The notes beneath the pieces are model-generated. The model saw nothing but the letters and a program-made list of their open reading frames with translations, ran no database searches and was not told where the DNA came from. A stretch of DNA of 64,000 nucleotides, taken from the NCBI RefSeq assembly GCF_963583255.1, contig NC_084803.1, positions 11,940,122 through 12,004,121 of the forward strand, given 5' to 3'. Of this stretch, positions 51,505-63,309 are shown one piece after another. The position numbers were made by a program, and so were the translations under genes. Source of the DNA: Pyrus communis (Eukaryota > Streptophyta > Magnoliopsida > Rosales > Rosaceae). The stretch's first letter is position 1. The number at the start of each line of letters is the position of its first letter.

Positions 51505-51955
51505 AATTTCTAGCCTCCAATTCCGGAAAACTGAATTACAAAACAAAATGGTAATTTTGAAAATTCAGAGCAGATTGAGAAATTGAGAGCAAAGGAATGT
51601 GGGAAGGGACTACAGAATTATACGGAGGAATAAGAAAATATTTATAAGAGGGGAAGATGGCTAAGCCAAGTTAATTTGGCATGAAAAGAAGGTAGATTTT
51701 CGATATGATTCCCGTGAAAGAAAAAGCTACAATTTTTGCTTTTAAACGATGCTTTAATTCTTGAGGAGGAGTTTGTGATGGTCAAGGTATGAGAGGTTGT
51801 GTCAGAGCCCAGGCAAGCCACGGCTGCACTCTTTGAGTCGTTGCCTGTTATCGATAGACTTGTATATAACGTGTAAATTGTTTTCGATAGATATGCACCA
51901 AGGCTGAAACAACTTTTATATTATATGTTCCAACTGGCCCACCAGAGAGAGACAT

Positions 51956-52191
51956 TGTTAGACAAATAAGGAATATGGTTGGAGTCCTTGTGTAATTGTA
52001 TATAATATTATTATTGGAAGAATAAGCCGTCCTACAGCCGTCCTACCTTGTCCTACCTACACATTTGTATCATGTATATATCCTTGTAATCTTGTAGAGA
52101 AACATAATGAGAAAAAAACATTCTCTTCCATTTTTCCACATTCACGTATCAATAACAAATATATTTTTTAGCCTACATACCTTTTTCTACA
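51956..52191 (+). repeat. 5' LTR of the copia element
   Basis: 236 bp, TGTTAGAC ... TTTCTACA. It contains AATATTATTATT and an ATGTATATATCC block, possibly the promoter, and a CCGTCCTAC direct repeat. Confidence 0.95.
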
Positions 52192-52228
52192 TGGTATCAG
52201 AGCAGGTTCAGCTTTCTCTGCCGTTCCC

Positions 52229-55200
52229 ATGGCTGACTCTTCTTCTTCCGATGGTGTTTTTTCCCTTCATCATTCCGACCACCCGAATCTTGTCCTTGTA
52301 TCCAAGAAGTTGCAGCTTGCGATGCCTGACCTCTTTGCCGAGCAGCACTCCCGTGTTCTAGCTGCTCTACGTGACACCACCACCCCTCCTCAGGCCAATG
52401 CCGTGCTCACTACTGATTTTGCCCAAGGTTTGTTACATGTCACCTCTCGTCATGATCAATGGATTCTTGACAGTGGTGCTACGGATCATATTACTTCTTC
52501 CGCTTCATGTTTGGTTAATCGTTCTCCTTCACATTTGCCGCCTGTTTCTTTGCCTAGTGGTGTTTCCGCTCCCATTACTTTTACCGGCACTTTTCCTTTA
52601 AATTCATCAGTTACTTTGAAGGATGTTTTATGTGTCCCTAATTTCCGAGTGGACCTTTTATCGGTTGGTAAACTTACAGATGGATTATCGTGTTCCATAA
52701 CCTTCTTTCCTTCTTGGTGTGTTTTGCAGGATTTGGTTTCGAAGGCGACGATTGGTGTGGGTAAGCGACGTGGCGATCTGTATTACCTTGTGGCCCTTAC
52801 CTCTTATCTCCCCACCCGTCAACCTCTCTGCAACATCATTACCATCCCCTCCTCCCTCTGGCATAGGCGTCTTGGTCACCCCTCCTCCACTCGTTTGCAA
52901 GCTTTAGCATCTAGCTCTCTTAATTGTACTTTTGATTCTAGTCATATTTGTGATGTTTGTCCGTTGGCAAAACAAACTCGTCAACCTTTTCTTTTGAGTT
53001 CAATTTCCTCAACTTTCCCTTTTGCTTTAATTCATTGTGATATTTGGGGCCCGAATCGTCAATCTTCTCTTTCTGGTGCTCATTATTTCTTAACCATTGT
53101 GGATGATTTTTCTCGCTTTACGTGGGTCTTCCTCATGAAACATAAATCCGACACTCAACAATTAATTAAGGATTTTTTTGCTTATGTCACTACCCAATTC
53201 CGCACTACCATCCAATGCATTCGTACTGACAATGGTGGTGAATTTTTATCTCTTCGTAGTTTTTTCTCTGATCATGGGGTGCTTTTACAAACTTCTTGTG
53301 TTTATACCCCCCAACAAAATGGCATTGTTGAAAGAAAACATCGTCATCTTCTTGAAACCGCTCGCGCCCTTCGTTTTCAATCCCATCTTCCTATCAAGTT
53401 TTGGGGGGGAATGTGTTTTTACCGCTACTTATCTCATCAATCGTTTCCCTACCCGTCTTCTCCATCATAAATCCCCATTTGAGGTTCTCTTTTCGAAAAC
53501 CCCATCTTATGACCACTTCCACGTCTTTGGTTGTCTGGCATATGCCACCTCTGTCACTCCCACCACCAAATTTTCCCCTCGGGCTCATCGTTGCATTTTT
53601 CTCGGTTATCCTCTGGGACAAAAGGCCTATACCCTTTACGATCTCGACAATCACCGCATTTTCACTAGTCGAGACGTCATCTTTCACGAAACTACTTTCC
53701 CTTATGCCGTTTCTCACCCTCCTATCCCATCCTCTTCGCCTACCCTACCCATCCCACCCTCTCTGGACTTTACATATAACCCACCCCTTCCTGCCCCGAC
53801 GCCTCATCCTCCTCCACCTTCTTCCCCTTCCACGCCTCCCACAGATTCCCTTGCTGCCCATTACCCGTTCCTCCCCATGCCCCTGCCCTCTCGGCATCCC
53901 CTCCTTCCCCCCCCTACTTCCTTACCTTTCACCCTTTTACCCACGGACATCCCTACCCCCCCACTACCTACCAATCCTCCCCTTCCCCGCACCTCTTCCT
54001 GTGCCCATAAACCTCCATCCTATTTAAAAGACTACGTTTGCTCGCAGGTGATTCTGCCATCCCACCCATCTTCGACTTCGCAACCCGGTTCTACACAAGG
54101 TACGCGATATCCACTTTGTAATTTTCTCTCTTATCACCGTTACTCTCCCAGGCATTTTTCTTACATTAACTCTGTCAGTCGGACTGTGGAGCCTTCCTCC
54201 TTTGCCGAGGCTGCCACTGACCCCAATTGGCAACGTGCTATGACTGAGGAGCTTCAAGCTTTACATGCTAATGGTATTTGGACTTTAACTTCCTTGCCCC
54301 CTGGCAAAATTCTCATTGGTTGTAAGTGGGTGTACAAACTCAAGCACAATTCCGACGGCTCTATTGACCGCTACAAAGCTCGTTTGGTTGCTAAAGGCTT
54401 CACTCAGGCTGAAGGTATTGATTATCATGACACTTTTTCTCCTACTGCTAAGATGATTACGGTGCGTTGTCTTCTTGCTCTTGCTGCTAGTCAGTCTTGG
54501 TCTCTTCATCAGCTTAATGTTAATAATGCTTTCTTACATGGTGACTTACATGAAGAAATCTATATGTCTCCTCCTCCTGGTCTTCGGCGACAGGGGGAGA
54601 ATCTTGTGTGTCGCCTTCACAAGTCACTTTATGGTCTTAAGCAGGCTTTTCGCCAATGGTTTGCCAAATTCACTAGTGCCATCATTTCTGCCGGTTTTCA
54701 ACAATCCAAAGCTGACTATTCATTGTTCACTAAAAAGTCTGGTATTTCTTTCACAAGTTTGCTCATTTATGTGGATGATATTGTGATTACAGGCAATGAT
54801 GCTAGTGCCATTAATTCTCTGAAGTCTTTCCTCCGTGATCATTTTCGGATAAAAGACCTTGGTGATTTAAAATATTTTTTGGGTATTGAGGTTTCTCGTT
54901 CCAAACAAGGGATTTATATTTCTCAACGCAAGTATGCATTAGAGATTCTCAAGGACTATGGTTTTTTGGGAGCACGACCCATTGCTTTTCCTATGGATGA
55001 CACAAAATTATCTGATAAAGGAGAACTTCTCAAGGATCCTGAAAAGTATCGACGATTAGTAGGTCGGTTAATATATCTCACTATCACTCGCCCGGATATC
55101 ACCTATTCTGTACATGTTCTAAGCCGTTTTATGCACGAGCCAAGGATATCTCATATGGATGCTGCGCTTCGTATTGTTCGTTATTTGAAGGCTACTCCAG

Positions 55201-55718
55201 GTCAAGGTTTATTATTTCGTTCTGACAACCAGACCAAGTTAACTGCGTTTTGTGATTCTGATTGAGCAGATTGCCCTATCACTCGCCGTTCGACTACTGG
55301 GTATTGTGTATTCTTGGGCGGTTCTTTGATTTCTTGGCGGACGAAACGACAGAAAACCGTTTCGCTCTCTTCAGCAGAGGCGGAATATAGGGTCATGGCA
55401 GGTGCTTGTTGCGAGATAGTTTGGCTTCGTTTTTTGTTGAAGGATTTGAACATTCCTTTGGATGGTCCTTCCATTTTATTTTGTGATAATCAAGCAGTGT
55501 TACATATAGTTGCCAATCCTGTTTTTCATGAACGAACTCGTCACATTGAGATGGATTGTCACTTTATACGAGATAAGATTGTAGATGGCACAATAGAGAC
55601 CAAGCATGTGGGTACGGCACAACAGTTGGCAGACTTGTTTACCAAACCTCTTGGGAAAGAAAAGTTTTCGGGTATGTTACGCAAGTTGGGAGTTCTTGAC
55701 ATCCACTCTCCAACTTGA
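52229..55718 (+). pseudogene. Copia polyprotein with gag deletion, one frameshift, one stop
   Basis: The frame from 52229 has about 60 residues of gag-like start, then jumps to protease (WILDSGATDH), with no UBN2 or zinc-knuckle region. GAG-pre-integrase CPLAKQTRQPF and integrase follow: HCDIWGP, TDNGGEF and ERKHRHLLE, with the DDE residues present. A G7 run at 53403-53409 shifts the frame. Reverse transcriptase follows in the new frame with KWVYKLK, YKARLVAKGF and YVDDI; motif A reads QLNVNNAF, so the usual catalytic Asp is Asn (54516-54518). TGA at 55263-55265 interrupts RNase H, which continues with SSAEAEY and CDNQAV to 55718. It cannot replicate on its own. Confidence 0.9.
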
Positions 55719-55725
55719 GGGGGAG

Positions 55726-55963
55726 TGTTAGACAAATAAGGAATATGGTTGGAGTCCTTGTGTAATTGTATATAATATTATTATTGGAAGAATAAGCCGT
55801 CCTACAGCCGTCCTACCTTGTCCTACCTACACATTTGTATCATGTATATATATCCTTGTAATCTTGTAGAGAAACATAATGAGAAAAAAACATTCTCTTC
55901 CATTTTTCCACATTCACGTATCAATAACAAATATATTTTTTAGCCTACATACCTTTTTCTACA
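55726..55963 (+). repeat. 3' LTR of the copia element
   Basis: 238 bp, identical to the 5' LTR by eye except for an additional TA in the ATGTATATATATCC tract. Confidence 0.95.
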
Positions 55964-55994
55964 GACATGGTGTCCTCTCTTGATCCTGTTTGCT

Positions 55995-56190
55995 TGCGAG
56001 GATCCTTAAAATTTTCTAATCGTGTTCATTTATCGTATGTGCAATCAATTTTCATTATGTACTGTTTATATTAAATTTAAATAAAAAAATTTATAATAAT
56101 TTCTGACCGCACAATATATAATAAACGAATATAATATAAAGATATTCGAAATCCTCAAAGAGAATCTGAAAAGTATTCTCGTTCCAACTT
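55995..56190. mobile_element. Diverged member of the 2577 MITE family
   Basis: GAGGATCCTTAAAATTTTCT and, near the right end, the inverted GAAATCCTCAAAGAGAATCT, with the family centre TTTAAATTTAAATAAA-like and TTTCTGACCGCAC. Ends are imperfect. Confidence 0.45.
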
Positions 56191-57468
56191 CCACATAGAT
56201 TAGATGATACTAGTACTTACGTTCCCTTTTGAATTCTGCCACGTGGGATACACTTGTCCTTTTCTTGGCACCAAGTTTTTCTTCGTGATCAATCTAGAGC
56301 TAGGCGTTTGGGTACGAGTAACCTGATATTTACATGGTAAGACGCTCTCAACAAGGAACAGATTCGTTATTATACACAGTAGAATTCAGCTGTATGGTCC
56401 GTCAATTGTGAATGCCACGTGATCAATCAGTTGATTAAGTTGTCTTGTCAAAATTTTTCTATAATCATAAATTTAATATAATGATATTATCTCTATCTAT
56501 ATATATAAAGTCGGAGGCCACTTTTAGTATCACAGTGTTTGGATCCAAATTTATATTATCGACTTGTGCAATCAAGGTCGTTGAATGAGCATAACTTCAC
56601 ACTGTCATATGAAGAAATTAAGATAATTTTATTGTTAAGAGATAATATTATGATTTTTAATCATGATGATTATTTCTTAATAGTGAATTATCTTGGTTTT
56701 TCTCTTGTTCTAGATAAACGTGATGCAAATAATATCTCTAACCTACAATTCAAATTAATTGGAGATATTCGGCATATGACAATGCATCTACCACTAGATT
56801 AATTTCATGCAATTAATCTATGCATGGGATAAAGATGAAATTGAAATGGTAATGTTGTCATAATGGCTTTTGGGATTAGCCAAAGACCTACATGCTTGCC
56901 ATGCACGTGGATTATCACTAGTCGACTGGTTATCTATCTAAGTCTCGGTCGAGAAGGATTTTCGTCCTTATTGGTAGAGGTCATCTCTTTAGCCTTTTCG
57001 GAGAAGTGAGGTGTTACAGGTTACTATTTTCGGCACATTGAAAGCCGAATTTGATACTGAACTTCGCAGAACTAGTAGCCTTGTCTTCAGGCTCTAGAAT
57101 CCGAAGGCCGATATATGTTCCTTCCTCGGCCACAGTCACAAGATCAATAAGTCAACAGCACGCTCAACGCAACGTCAACATATTTTACTCCCCAACCGAG
57201 CTCGGCCGATGAGTTAGCACGCCTCGCATACAACCGAATGACGTAGTTAGCTTATTAATTACTCAGCATGTGCGCTACGTAGGCTTGGTAGTTTTTATGG
57301 TCAACACACAGCTTCGACAAAAATATTAGGACAAAATTGCCTCTGAACCAAAAAAAATTCAAAAGCAGCCCAATATAATATATCAAATAATGCAGGGGTA
57401 GTTTGGTAATTTTCCATCATAAAATATAATATAAATATAAGTGGGAATAGAGAAAAGAATAAAAAAAT
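56191..57468. other. Intergenic with possible LTR remnant
   Basis: An 87-codon AT-rich open frame at 56539-56802 is not recognised. A GC-richer block at about 57000-57320 with CCGAGCTCGGCCGATGAG resembles LTR sequence of plant retrotransposons, but no second copy or primer site is present. No gene supported. Confidence 0.35.
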
Positions 57469-58171
57469 GGGTAAATTACACTTTCATACCTCAGGTTTGG
57501 GGTATATTTCAATTCTTTACAACATCTTCAAAACATTTCACTTTAATACCTTAAGTACTATTTTATTTCAAAATAATACTTCCGTTACATTTTCCATCTA
57601 TTGATCTGTTAAATGCTGACGTGGCTGCCAAATGTCTGCCATGTGGCAAATAAAATAATTTTTTTTAAATTTCTCAAAAAAAAAAAAAAAAAAAAATTGT
57701 CCATCCCCCACCCCCTCCCCTCAGGCAACCCAGAAGAAGAAGAAAAAAAAGAAATGGGTTTCAAATTACCATAACCCACCTCCCACCCCGCGACCCTCCT
57801 TCCGCCTCCCCCCCAACCCCCCGCCCGGCGACCCTCCTCCCGTCCCCTTACCCACCCTGACCCATCTCTCTTCCTCCCTCTTCTTCTTGCGAGTTTCTCT
57901 TGTTTTTTGTTTTTTTTTTTTTTTTTTTTTGAAAAAATTCAGGTTTTTTTTATTAAAAATTATTTTATTTGCCACGTGGCAGACATTTGGCAGCCACGTG
58001 GCATATATGTGGCAACCACGTCAGTATTTAAAGGATCAATGGATGAAAAATGTAACGGAGGTATTATTTTGAAATAAAATAGTACTTAAGGTATAAAAGT
58101 GAAATGTTTTAAAGATGTTGTAAGGAATTGAAATAGACCCTAAACATCAGGTATGAAAGTGTAATTTACCC
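57469..58171. mobile_element. Mutator-like element, no captured ORF evident
   Basis: 703 bp with terminal inverted repeats of about 180 bp, starting GGGTAAATTACACTTTCATA. A perfect 9 bp duplication, TAAAAAAAT, flanks it (57460-57468 and 58172-58180). The interior is C-rich then T-rich (CCCCACCCCCTCCCC; T runs over 20). The terminus GGGTAAATTACAC and the internal TGCTGACGTGGC match the element at 25801-27066, so they are related. No transposase. Confidence 0.85.
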
Positions 58172-58465
58172 TAAAAAAATTGAAGGATGAGTGAAAGTTG
58201 ATGGTGCTCACGTGAAGGAGAAAGAAAAATATAATGAAAAATAAAGAAAATCATGAATATTGTGTTCAAAACATCTTAAGAAGCATATAATGTCGGTTAT
58301 AAAAAAGGTTTTTTCGCACACGGATAATAATGTGATTAAATAAGTTGTTAAATTATTATTATTTTTTAAACAAACGATATTATCTACACTAAGGAAAAAG
58401 GGGGTGGGCTTAGCTTCAAAATGGACTAGCAATAATGTGATACAATCAGTTGTTTATTAAATATT

Positions 58466-58587
58466 AGGGAACTATTATTAGCACTCCAAAAATCTCATTC
58501 TACAATCCTCAAAAGTGTATTTTTCTTTCTAATTATAGAAAGTTTGGAGTGCCAAATAAGATTTTTGGAGTGCTAATAACAATTCCC
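58466..58587. mobile_element. Short MITE (GCACTCCAAAAATCTCATT family), copy 2
   Basis: GGGAACTATTATTAGCACTC at the left is inverted at the right (GAGTGCTAATAACAATTCCC). The centre holds GTGTATTTTTCTTTCTAATT and a small palindrome around AAAGTTTGGAG. It is flanked by fragments of the SINE-like repeat (58367-58445 and 58670-58760). Confidence 0.7.
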
Positions 58588-58760
58588 AAATATTATTTTC
58601 TTTATAAAAAAAGGTATTTCGCACGCGGATAATAATATGATTAAATTAATTGTCAAATGATTTTTTTTTTAACAAACGATATTATCTACACTAAGGGGGA
58701 GGGGAGTGAGCTTAGTGACTTAGCCTCACAATGGGCTAGCAATAATGTGATTCAATCAAT

Positions 58761-59639
58761 TGTTTATTAAATATTATTTTATCTATTCTTAATATAAATT
58801 CTATAGAAACTGATTTTATTATGTGAATTCAACTGTTTTAATTGGTTTATGAGAGGTTTATTCTATCATGATCTAAAATTATTCGTTTACTTCAAATATT
58901 TGACTTTCCTTTTGTCAATTTACACATATAAATGTATTTAAAACGTGTAAGTCGCTTGTAGCACGCCGTGATTCAAAAAATGCATTTTGCACGCGTGTAA
59001 GCGTGTACATGAAGGCTATTAACTCTTTTTATTAGGGTCGAATCTGACCTGAAACGCCAAGTGTGACACAATCAATTAGTTTAATGTCCATATTGCTCAT
59101 TTTTTTTCTAAATATCCAGTTCATGTGTATCCCTCCATAATTTATCATTTTATTTTCTACAAATTGATCATTTGCCTCTGTTGAAAACTTTACAGAAGGA
59201 CGATTCAATTGAAAGTTAGGAAGTGCAAAAAGGTTGTATTAAAAGGAAACAGAAAAAGAATAAATCTGAATGTGCTTCATGCATGCTTTTTACACTGCAC
59301 AAAATAATTTTTGGTTAAAGAAGTAAAAGAGAACCATTTAAGAAGAAATTTTTTTAGTATAACCGAAACACAAAGTAGTACCCTAGGTGATAGGAATACA
59401 AAATACTTCTAAGCCGAAGTTAGTTCTGTCCATGTTGGTGGTAGGATTCGAATTTCTAAATAAGATGACGAAGGAGGTGATCAAAACTCTGAGTAACACG
59501 TGGCAGCATCTAAGCCTTCATTAAGGGCATTACTGTCAATTTCATCGTTTCTTTCTTCCTCACTTAGTCACTTGTGGTTTAATTCGCACGTGTCTGAAAT
59601 CCACACCGTTTCGCGCTAAACCCTAGCGCGCCTTTCTTC
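58761..59639. other. Intergenic region and promoter of the PPR locus
   Basis: AT-rich without gene to about 59500. A telo-box-like CTAAACCCTAG at 59617-59627 lies near the probable transcription start of the next locus. Confidence 0.4.
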
Positions 59640-59876
59640 TTCTTCCACCGGTAGAGAGCTGGAGCATCCACATCCGACCCAAAATCATCGGAAGTTACAG
59701 TATGTTCGGATCCGGATCCTACTCACGACGTGTACAGAGCCCTCCGAATCTTCGTCAACCTTACCGTGAGTTCCGCGGCTACCAGTCGGCGTTACGAGAA
59801 ATCGAAGCCCTCCGCCGCCTTTGATGGGTTGATGAATCCAAATGGGTTCTCGAATTATATGCATTTTCATCAAAGG
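59640..59876 (+). other. Leader exon of the PPR locus with a small ORF
   Basis: GC-rich exon-like sequence ending at CAAAGG|GTACGT (59876). The matching acceptor is TTTCAG at 60702-60707, giving an intron of about 830 bp. A small frame from 59730 (MYRALRIFVNLTVSSAATSR...) spliced to 60708 would end four codons later, a 53-residue product. An overlapping frame from 59702 (MFGSGSYSRRVQS) encodes 40 residues. It is either a 5' UTR with upstream ORFs or a small independent gene. Confidence 0.4.
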
Positions 59877-60834
59877 GTACGTGTTTGTTCGATAAAGTTC
59901 CTCACTTTCTTGTATATTGCCATTTTAGTATGCCCGTAAATTTCCTTTTTCTTTCGATGTTTGGATGCGATTGCAGTGCATCTGTTTGTGGGTTTTTTTT
60001 TTTTGTGGAGTAGGTGGGTTTTCAGGTTGAAAATCTGTACTTTTTGTGTGATGTTCATGACTTTTTGGATTTCAGTGATGAAATTTTGTGGTGATTTATG
60101 TTTATGTCATTCTGTTCGAATCAATAATTTGGATTTAAGACTATTCGGTTGTAATGTGGGTAACTGGGATTCTGTCCAACTGATGATAATCAATAATGTC
60201 GGACCTTTGGGAAATTAATGCAGTTTGTGCATAGTTGCTTGCATAGCTGCGGTTCGATTGAGTATAGTTTTGTTTGTCTATCATGTTTGTAATGGACTTG
60301 AAATTGCAATGCAGCACGTGTGATCAGATTTTGATTCAGTGATATATAGTGGTTAATAAGAATGTGAGGTTGCTATCATAATTCACTTGTCATGAAATCT
60401 TTGTGCATTTATAATTAATATATCATGTTTCCATTTGTATCTAGTCAAATGACATGACTAATATGACTTTACGTCAAGTTCACTTTTGTACGGTGAGTAT
60501 CTGAAGACAATTTGAAAAAATTGAATTAAGATGGTTATGACATGATAAATTTTAAAGTTTGTTGTCTTTTGTTTGTTAGGTTGAACCTTAGGCTTTAATT
60601 TCTCCCATCAGATTCTGATTTTTTTTATGAAAAGTAAACCTATCTTTACTGGAAGCTGCAGTTGCTTACTAAGCTTGTAGCTTACACATTGTTATCTGAC
60701 ATTTCAGTGTAACGGAGAATAGTGAGAGAAAGATTGCTCATTGCCAAATCATAGAGAAACTACTTAGTCTACAATTCTTCTTATGGAATCATATAACATC
60801 GTACTTTGAAGACATCAACGCCTTTCTTCTTTCG

Positions 60835-63309
60835 ATGTTAAACCACCTTCACCATGCATTAAGGCAGTTTCACTTGGCTCTGCTACTCTCATGCCGCAAA
60901 TATAATTACAAACCAAATCCCACCCGAACCTTGTATCTCTCTACCACCACAACGCCTTGTACACATGCCTCACCAACTTACCCTCGTTCTGATCTCCTCA
61001 CGCTCAGCTCCGATGTCCAAACCCTTTACCAAACCAAGCAAGTTCACGCCTCTGCTCTTCTCAGTGGAGTACTGCCCCACAGTGTCTCTCTATGTGCCTC
61101 CCTCATGCTCAGATACGCCACTTTCAGATCCCCAGAAACCTTTCACCATCTCTTCCAACAAACCGTCCAGCATTGTCACACTGCTTTCTTGTGGAACACC
61201 CTCATACGGGCTTGCTCCATTGCTCAAGTTAATGATAATTTTCAGACTTATAATCAAATGGTTCGGAGCGGTGTTGGACCCGATGACTATACTTTTCCTT
61301 TTGTTCTCAAGGCATGTGCAGACCTTTTGGAGGTAAAAAAAGGGATGGAGGTTCATGGGGTTGTTTTTAAAGTGGGGTTTGATTATGACGTTTTTGTTGG
61401 AAATACCCTTATGTTGTTTTATGGTAATTGTGGGGATCTGAGAGATGCAAAGAGGATATTTAGTGAAATGCGTGAAAGGGATGTTGTCTCATGGAATACA
61501 GTTATTGGGGTGCTTTCGGTCAATGAGTGCTACATGGAGGCACTTGATTATTATAGAGAGATGAATTCGGCAAATGGGTTTAAGCCAAATGTTGTTACTG
61601 TTATCAGTGTGCTGCCAGTTTGTGCAGAGCTCAAAGATGAGTTGATGGCGATCCAGATTCACAGCTATGTTGTGAAAGTTGGTTTGGATCTTTTGGTGAC
61701 TACTGGAAATGCATTGGTTGACGTGTATGGGAAATGTGGGAATGTGAAGGCTTCAAAACAAATTTTTGCTGAGATAATTCAGAAGAATGAGGTTTCATGG
61801 AATGCATCTATTACCAGTCTCTCTTACATGGGGCATAATTTGGAAGCCTTAAATACATTTAGGTTGATGATTGATGTAGGGGTTAAACCAAACTCTGTCA
61901 CCATTTCTAGCATGCTACCAGTGTTAGTTGAACTAGAATTCTTTGGAGTTGGCAAAGAACTCCATGGTTTCAGTGTCAGAACAGGTATTGAAACAGATAT
62001 CTTCATTGCCAACTCATTAATTGATATGTATGCAAAATCAGGCTGTCCAAATGAGGCATCGAATGTGTTCCAAGAGATGGATAAAAGGAATATTGTTTCT
62101 TGGAATGCCATGATTGCTAATTTTTCTCAAAACAGGCTTGAGTTGGAAGCCATTGGACTTGTGAAGCAAATGCAAGCTCATGATGAAATTCCCAACTCTG
62201 TAACCTTCACAAATCTTCTTCCAGCTTGTGCTCGTTTGGGTTCCCGCCGTCTTGGAAAAGAAATCCATGCAATGACAGTTCGCATGGGATCTGCCTCAGA
62301 TTTGTTTGTCTCTAATGCTTTGACAGACATGTACGCAAAGTGTGGCTGTCTAGGTCTTGCTCGAAATGTGTTTAACATCTCCGTCAGAGATGAGATTTCT
62401 TATAATATACTTATAGTAGGTTATTCTCAAACTACTGATTGCTTAGAATCTCTGAGTTTGTTTTCTGAAATGAAGCTTAAGGGAATGATGCATGACGCTG
62501 TTTCCTTTATGGGAGTTATATCAGCTTGCGCAAATCTAACTGCAATCAAGCAGGGTAAAGAGATTCATGGATTTTTAGTAAGAAAGATTTCAGATACTCA
62601 TCTCTTTGTTGCTAACTCGCTTTTGGATTTTTATACCAAATGTGGACGAATTGATCTTGCTGCTAAGGTCTTCAACTGCATGCCAAGCAAGGATGTAGCT
62701 TCATGGAATACAATGATTTTGGGATATGGAATGCTAGGTGAGCTTAACATTGCAATCCATCTTTTTGAAAAAATGAGGGAAGAAGTTGTAGAATACGATT
62801 CAGTTTCATACATTGCAGTTTTATCATCTTGTAGCCATGGAGGGCTAGTTGAGAAAGGGAAAAAATACTTTGAGGAGATGTGCACGCAAAATATTGAGCC
62901 AACAGAAAAGCACTATGCTTGCATGGTTGACCTCCTTGGGCGAGCTGGCCTTATGGAAGAAGCAGCAGAACTTATTAAAGCCATGCCAATTGTACCCGAT
63001 GCCAACATTTGGGGAGCTTTGCTTGGGGCATGCCGAATCCATGGGAATTTAGAGTTGGCGAGTTGGGCAGCAGAGCATCTGTTTGAGTTGAAGCCCGATC
63101 ATTCTGGGTACTATATACTTCTTTCAAACATGTATGCAGAAGCTGGGAGATGGGAAGAGGTAAACAGGGTGAGGGAACTGATGAAATCAAGGAAAGTGAA
63201 GAAGGACTGTGCTATCAGTTGGGTTCAGGTTCGGGACCAGGCGCATGCTTTCATAGTTGGAGATGCAATGGAGACATTAAATTCAGATAGTTGGCTCGCA
63301 GAGTCTTAG
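60835..63309 (+). CDS. Pentatricopeptide repeat protein, PLS class with E motif
   Basis: PPR proteins bind organelle RNA; the PLS-E class acts mainly in C-to-U editing, usually with a DYW partner. Single exon, 824 residues. The N-terminal 60 residues are basic and rich in Ser/Thr (CRKYNYKPNPTRTLYLSTTT), a likely mitochondrial or plastid presequence. Then many repeats with typical phrases: GNTLMLFYGNCGDLRDAKRI, RERDVVSWNTVIG, GVKPNSVTISSMLPV, VANSLLDFYTKCGRIDLAAK and PTEKHYACMVDLLGRAGLME. The E region reads GYYILLSNMYAEAGRWEEVN, then SWVQVRDQAHAF; no DYW domain follows and the protein ends SWLAES. The frame is open 42 codons upstream without ATG, so the first ATG is used. No lesions. Confidence 0.92.
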   Translation: MLNHLHHALRQFHLALLLSCRKYNYKPNPTRTLYLSTTTTPCTHASPTYPRSDLLTLSSDVQTLYQTKQVHASALLSGVLPHSVSLCASLMLRYATFRSPETFHHLFQQTVQHCHTAFLWNTLIRACSIAQVNDNFQTYNQMVRSGVGPDDYTFPFVLKACADLLEVKKGMEVHGVVFKVGFDYDVFVGNTLMLFYGNCGDLRDAKRIFSEMRERDVVSWNTVIGVLSVNECYMEALDYYREMNSANGFKPNVVTVISVLPVCAELKDELMAIQIHSYVVKVGLDLLVTTGNALVDVYGKCGNVKASKQIFAEIIQKNEVSWNASITSLSYMGHNLEALNTFRLMIDVGVKPNSVTISSMLPVLVELEFFGVGKELHGFSVRTGIETDIFIANSLIDMYAKSGCPNEASNVFQEMDKRNIVSWNAMIANFSQNRLELEAIGLVKQMQAHDEIPNSVTFTNLLPACARLGSRRLGKEIHAMTVRMGSASDLFVSNALTDMYAKCGCLGLARNVFNISVRDEISYNILIVGYSQTTDCLESLSLFSEMKLKGMMHDAVSFMGVISACANLTAIKQGKEIHGFLVRKISDTHLFVANSLLDFYTKCGRIDLAAKVFNCMPSKDVASWNTMILGYGMLGELNIAIHLFEKMREEVVEYDSVSYIAVLSSCSHGGLVEKGKKYFEEMCTQNIEPTEKHYACMVDLLGRAGLMEEAAELIKAMPIVPDANIWGALLGACRIHGNLELASWAAEHLFELKPDHSGYYILLSNMYAEAGRWEEVNRVRELMKSRKVKKDCAISWVQVRDQAHAFIVGDAMETLNSDSWLAES

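Larger units (their letters stand above)
51956..55963 (+). mobile_element. Ty1/copia LTR retrotransposon, young and defective
   Basis: Complete structure: 5 bp target duplication GACAT (51951-51955 and 55964-55968), 5' LTR 51956-52191, primer-binding site TGGTATCAGAGC complementary to initiator tRNA-Met at 52192, coding region, purine tract GAGGGGGAG before the 3' LTR 55726-55963. LTRs differ only by one extra TA in the 3' copy, so insertion is recent. The gag region is almost wholly missing, which makes the element short (4.0 kb). Confidence 0.95.

Noticed and set aside
52685..54257. Minus-strand frames over the copia element
   Set aside because: Antisense shadows of the polyprotein.
57000..57320. 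LTR-like GC-rich block
   Set aside because: Recalls plant LTRs, but without a partner LTR, primer site or target duplication it is not called as an element.
60709..60834. Upstream extension of the PPR protein
   Set aside because: The frame is open for 42 codons but has no ATG, and the leader exon does not join in that frame.
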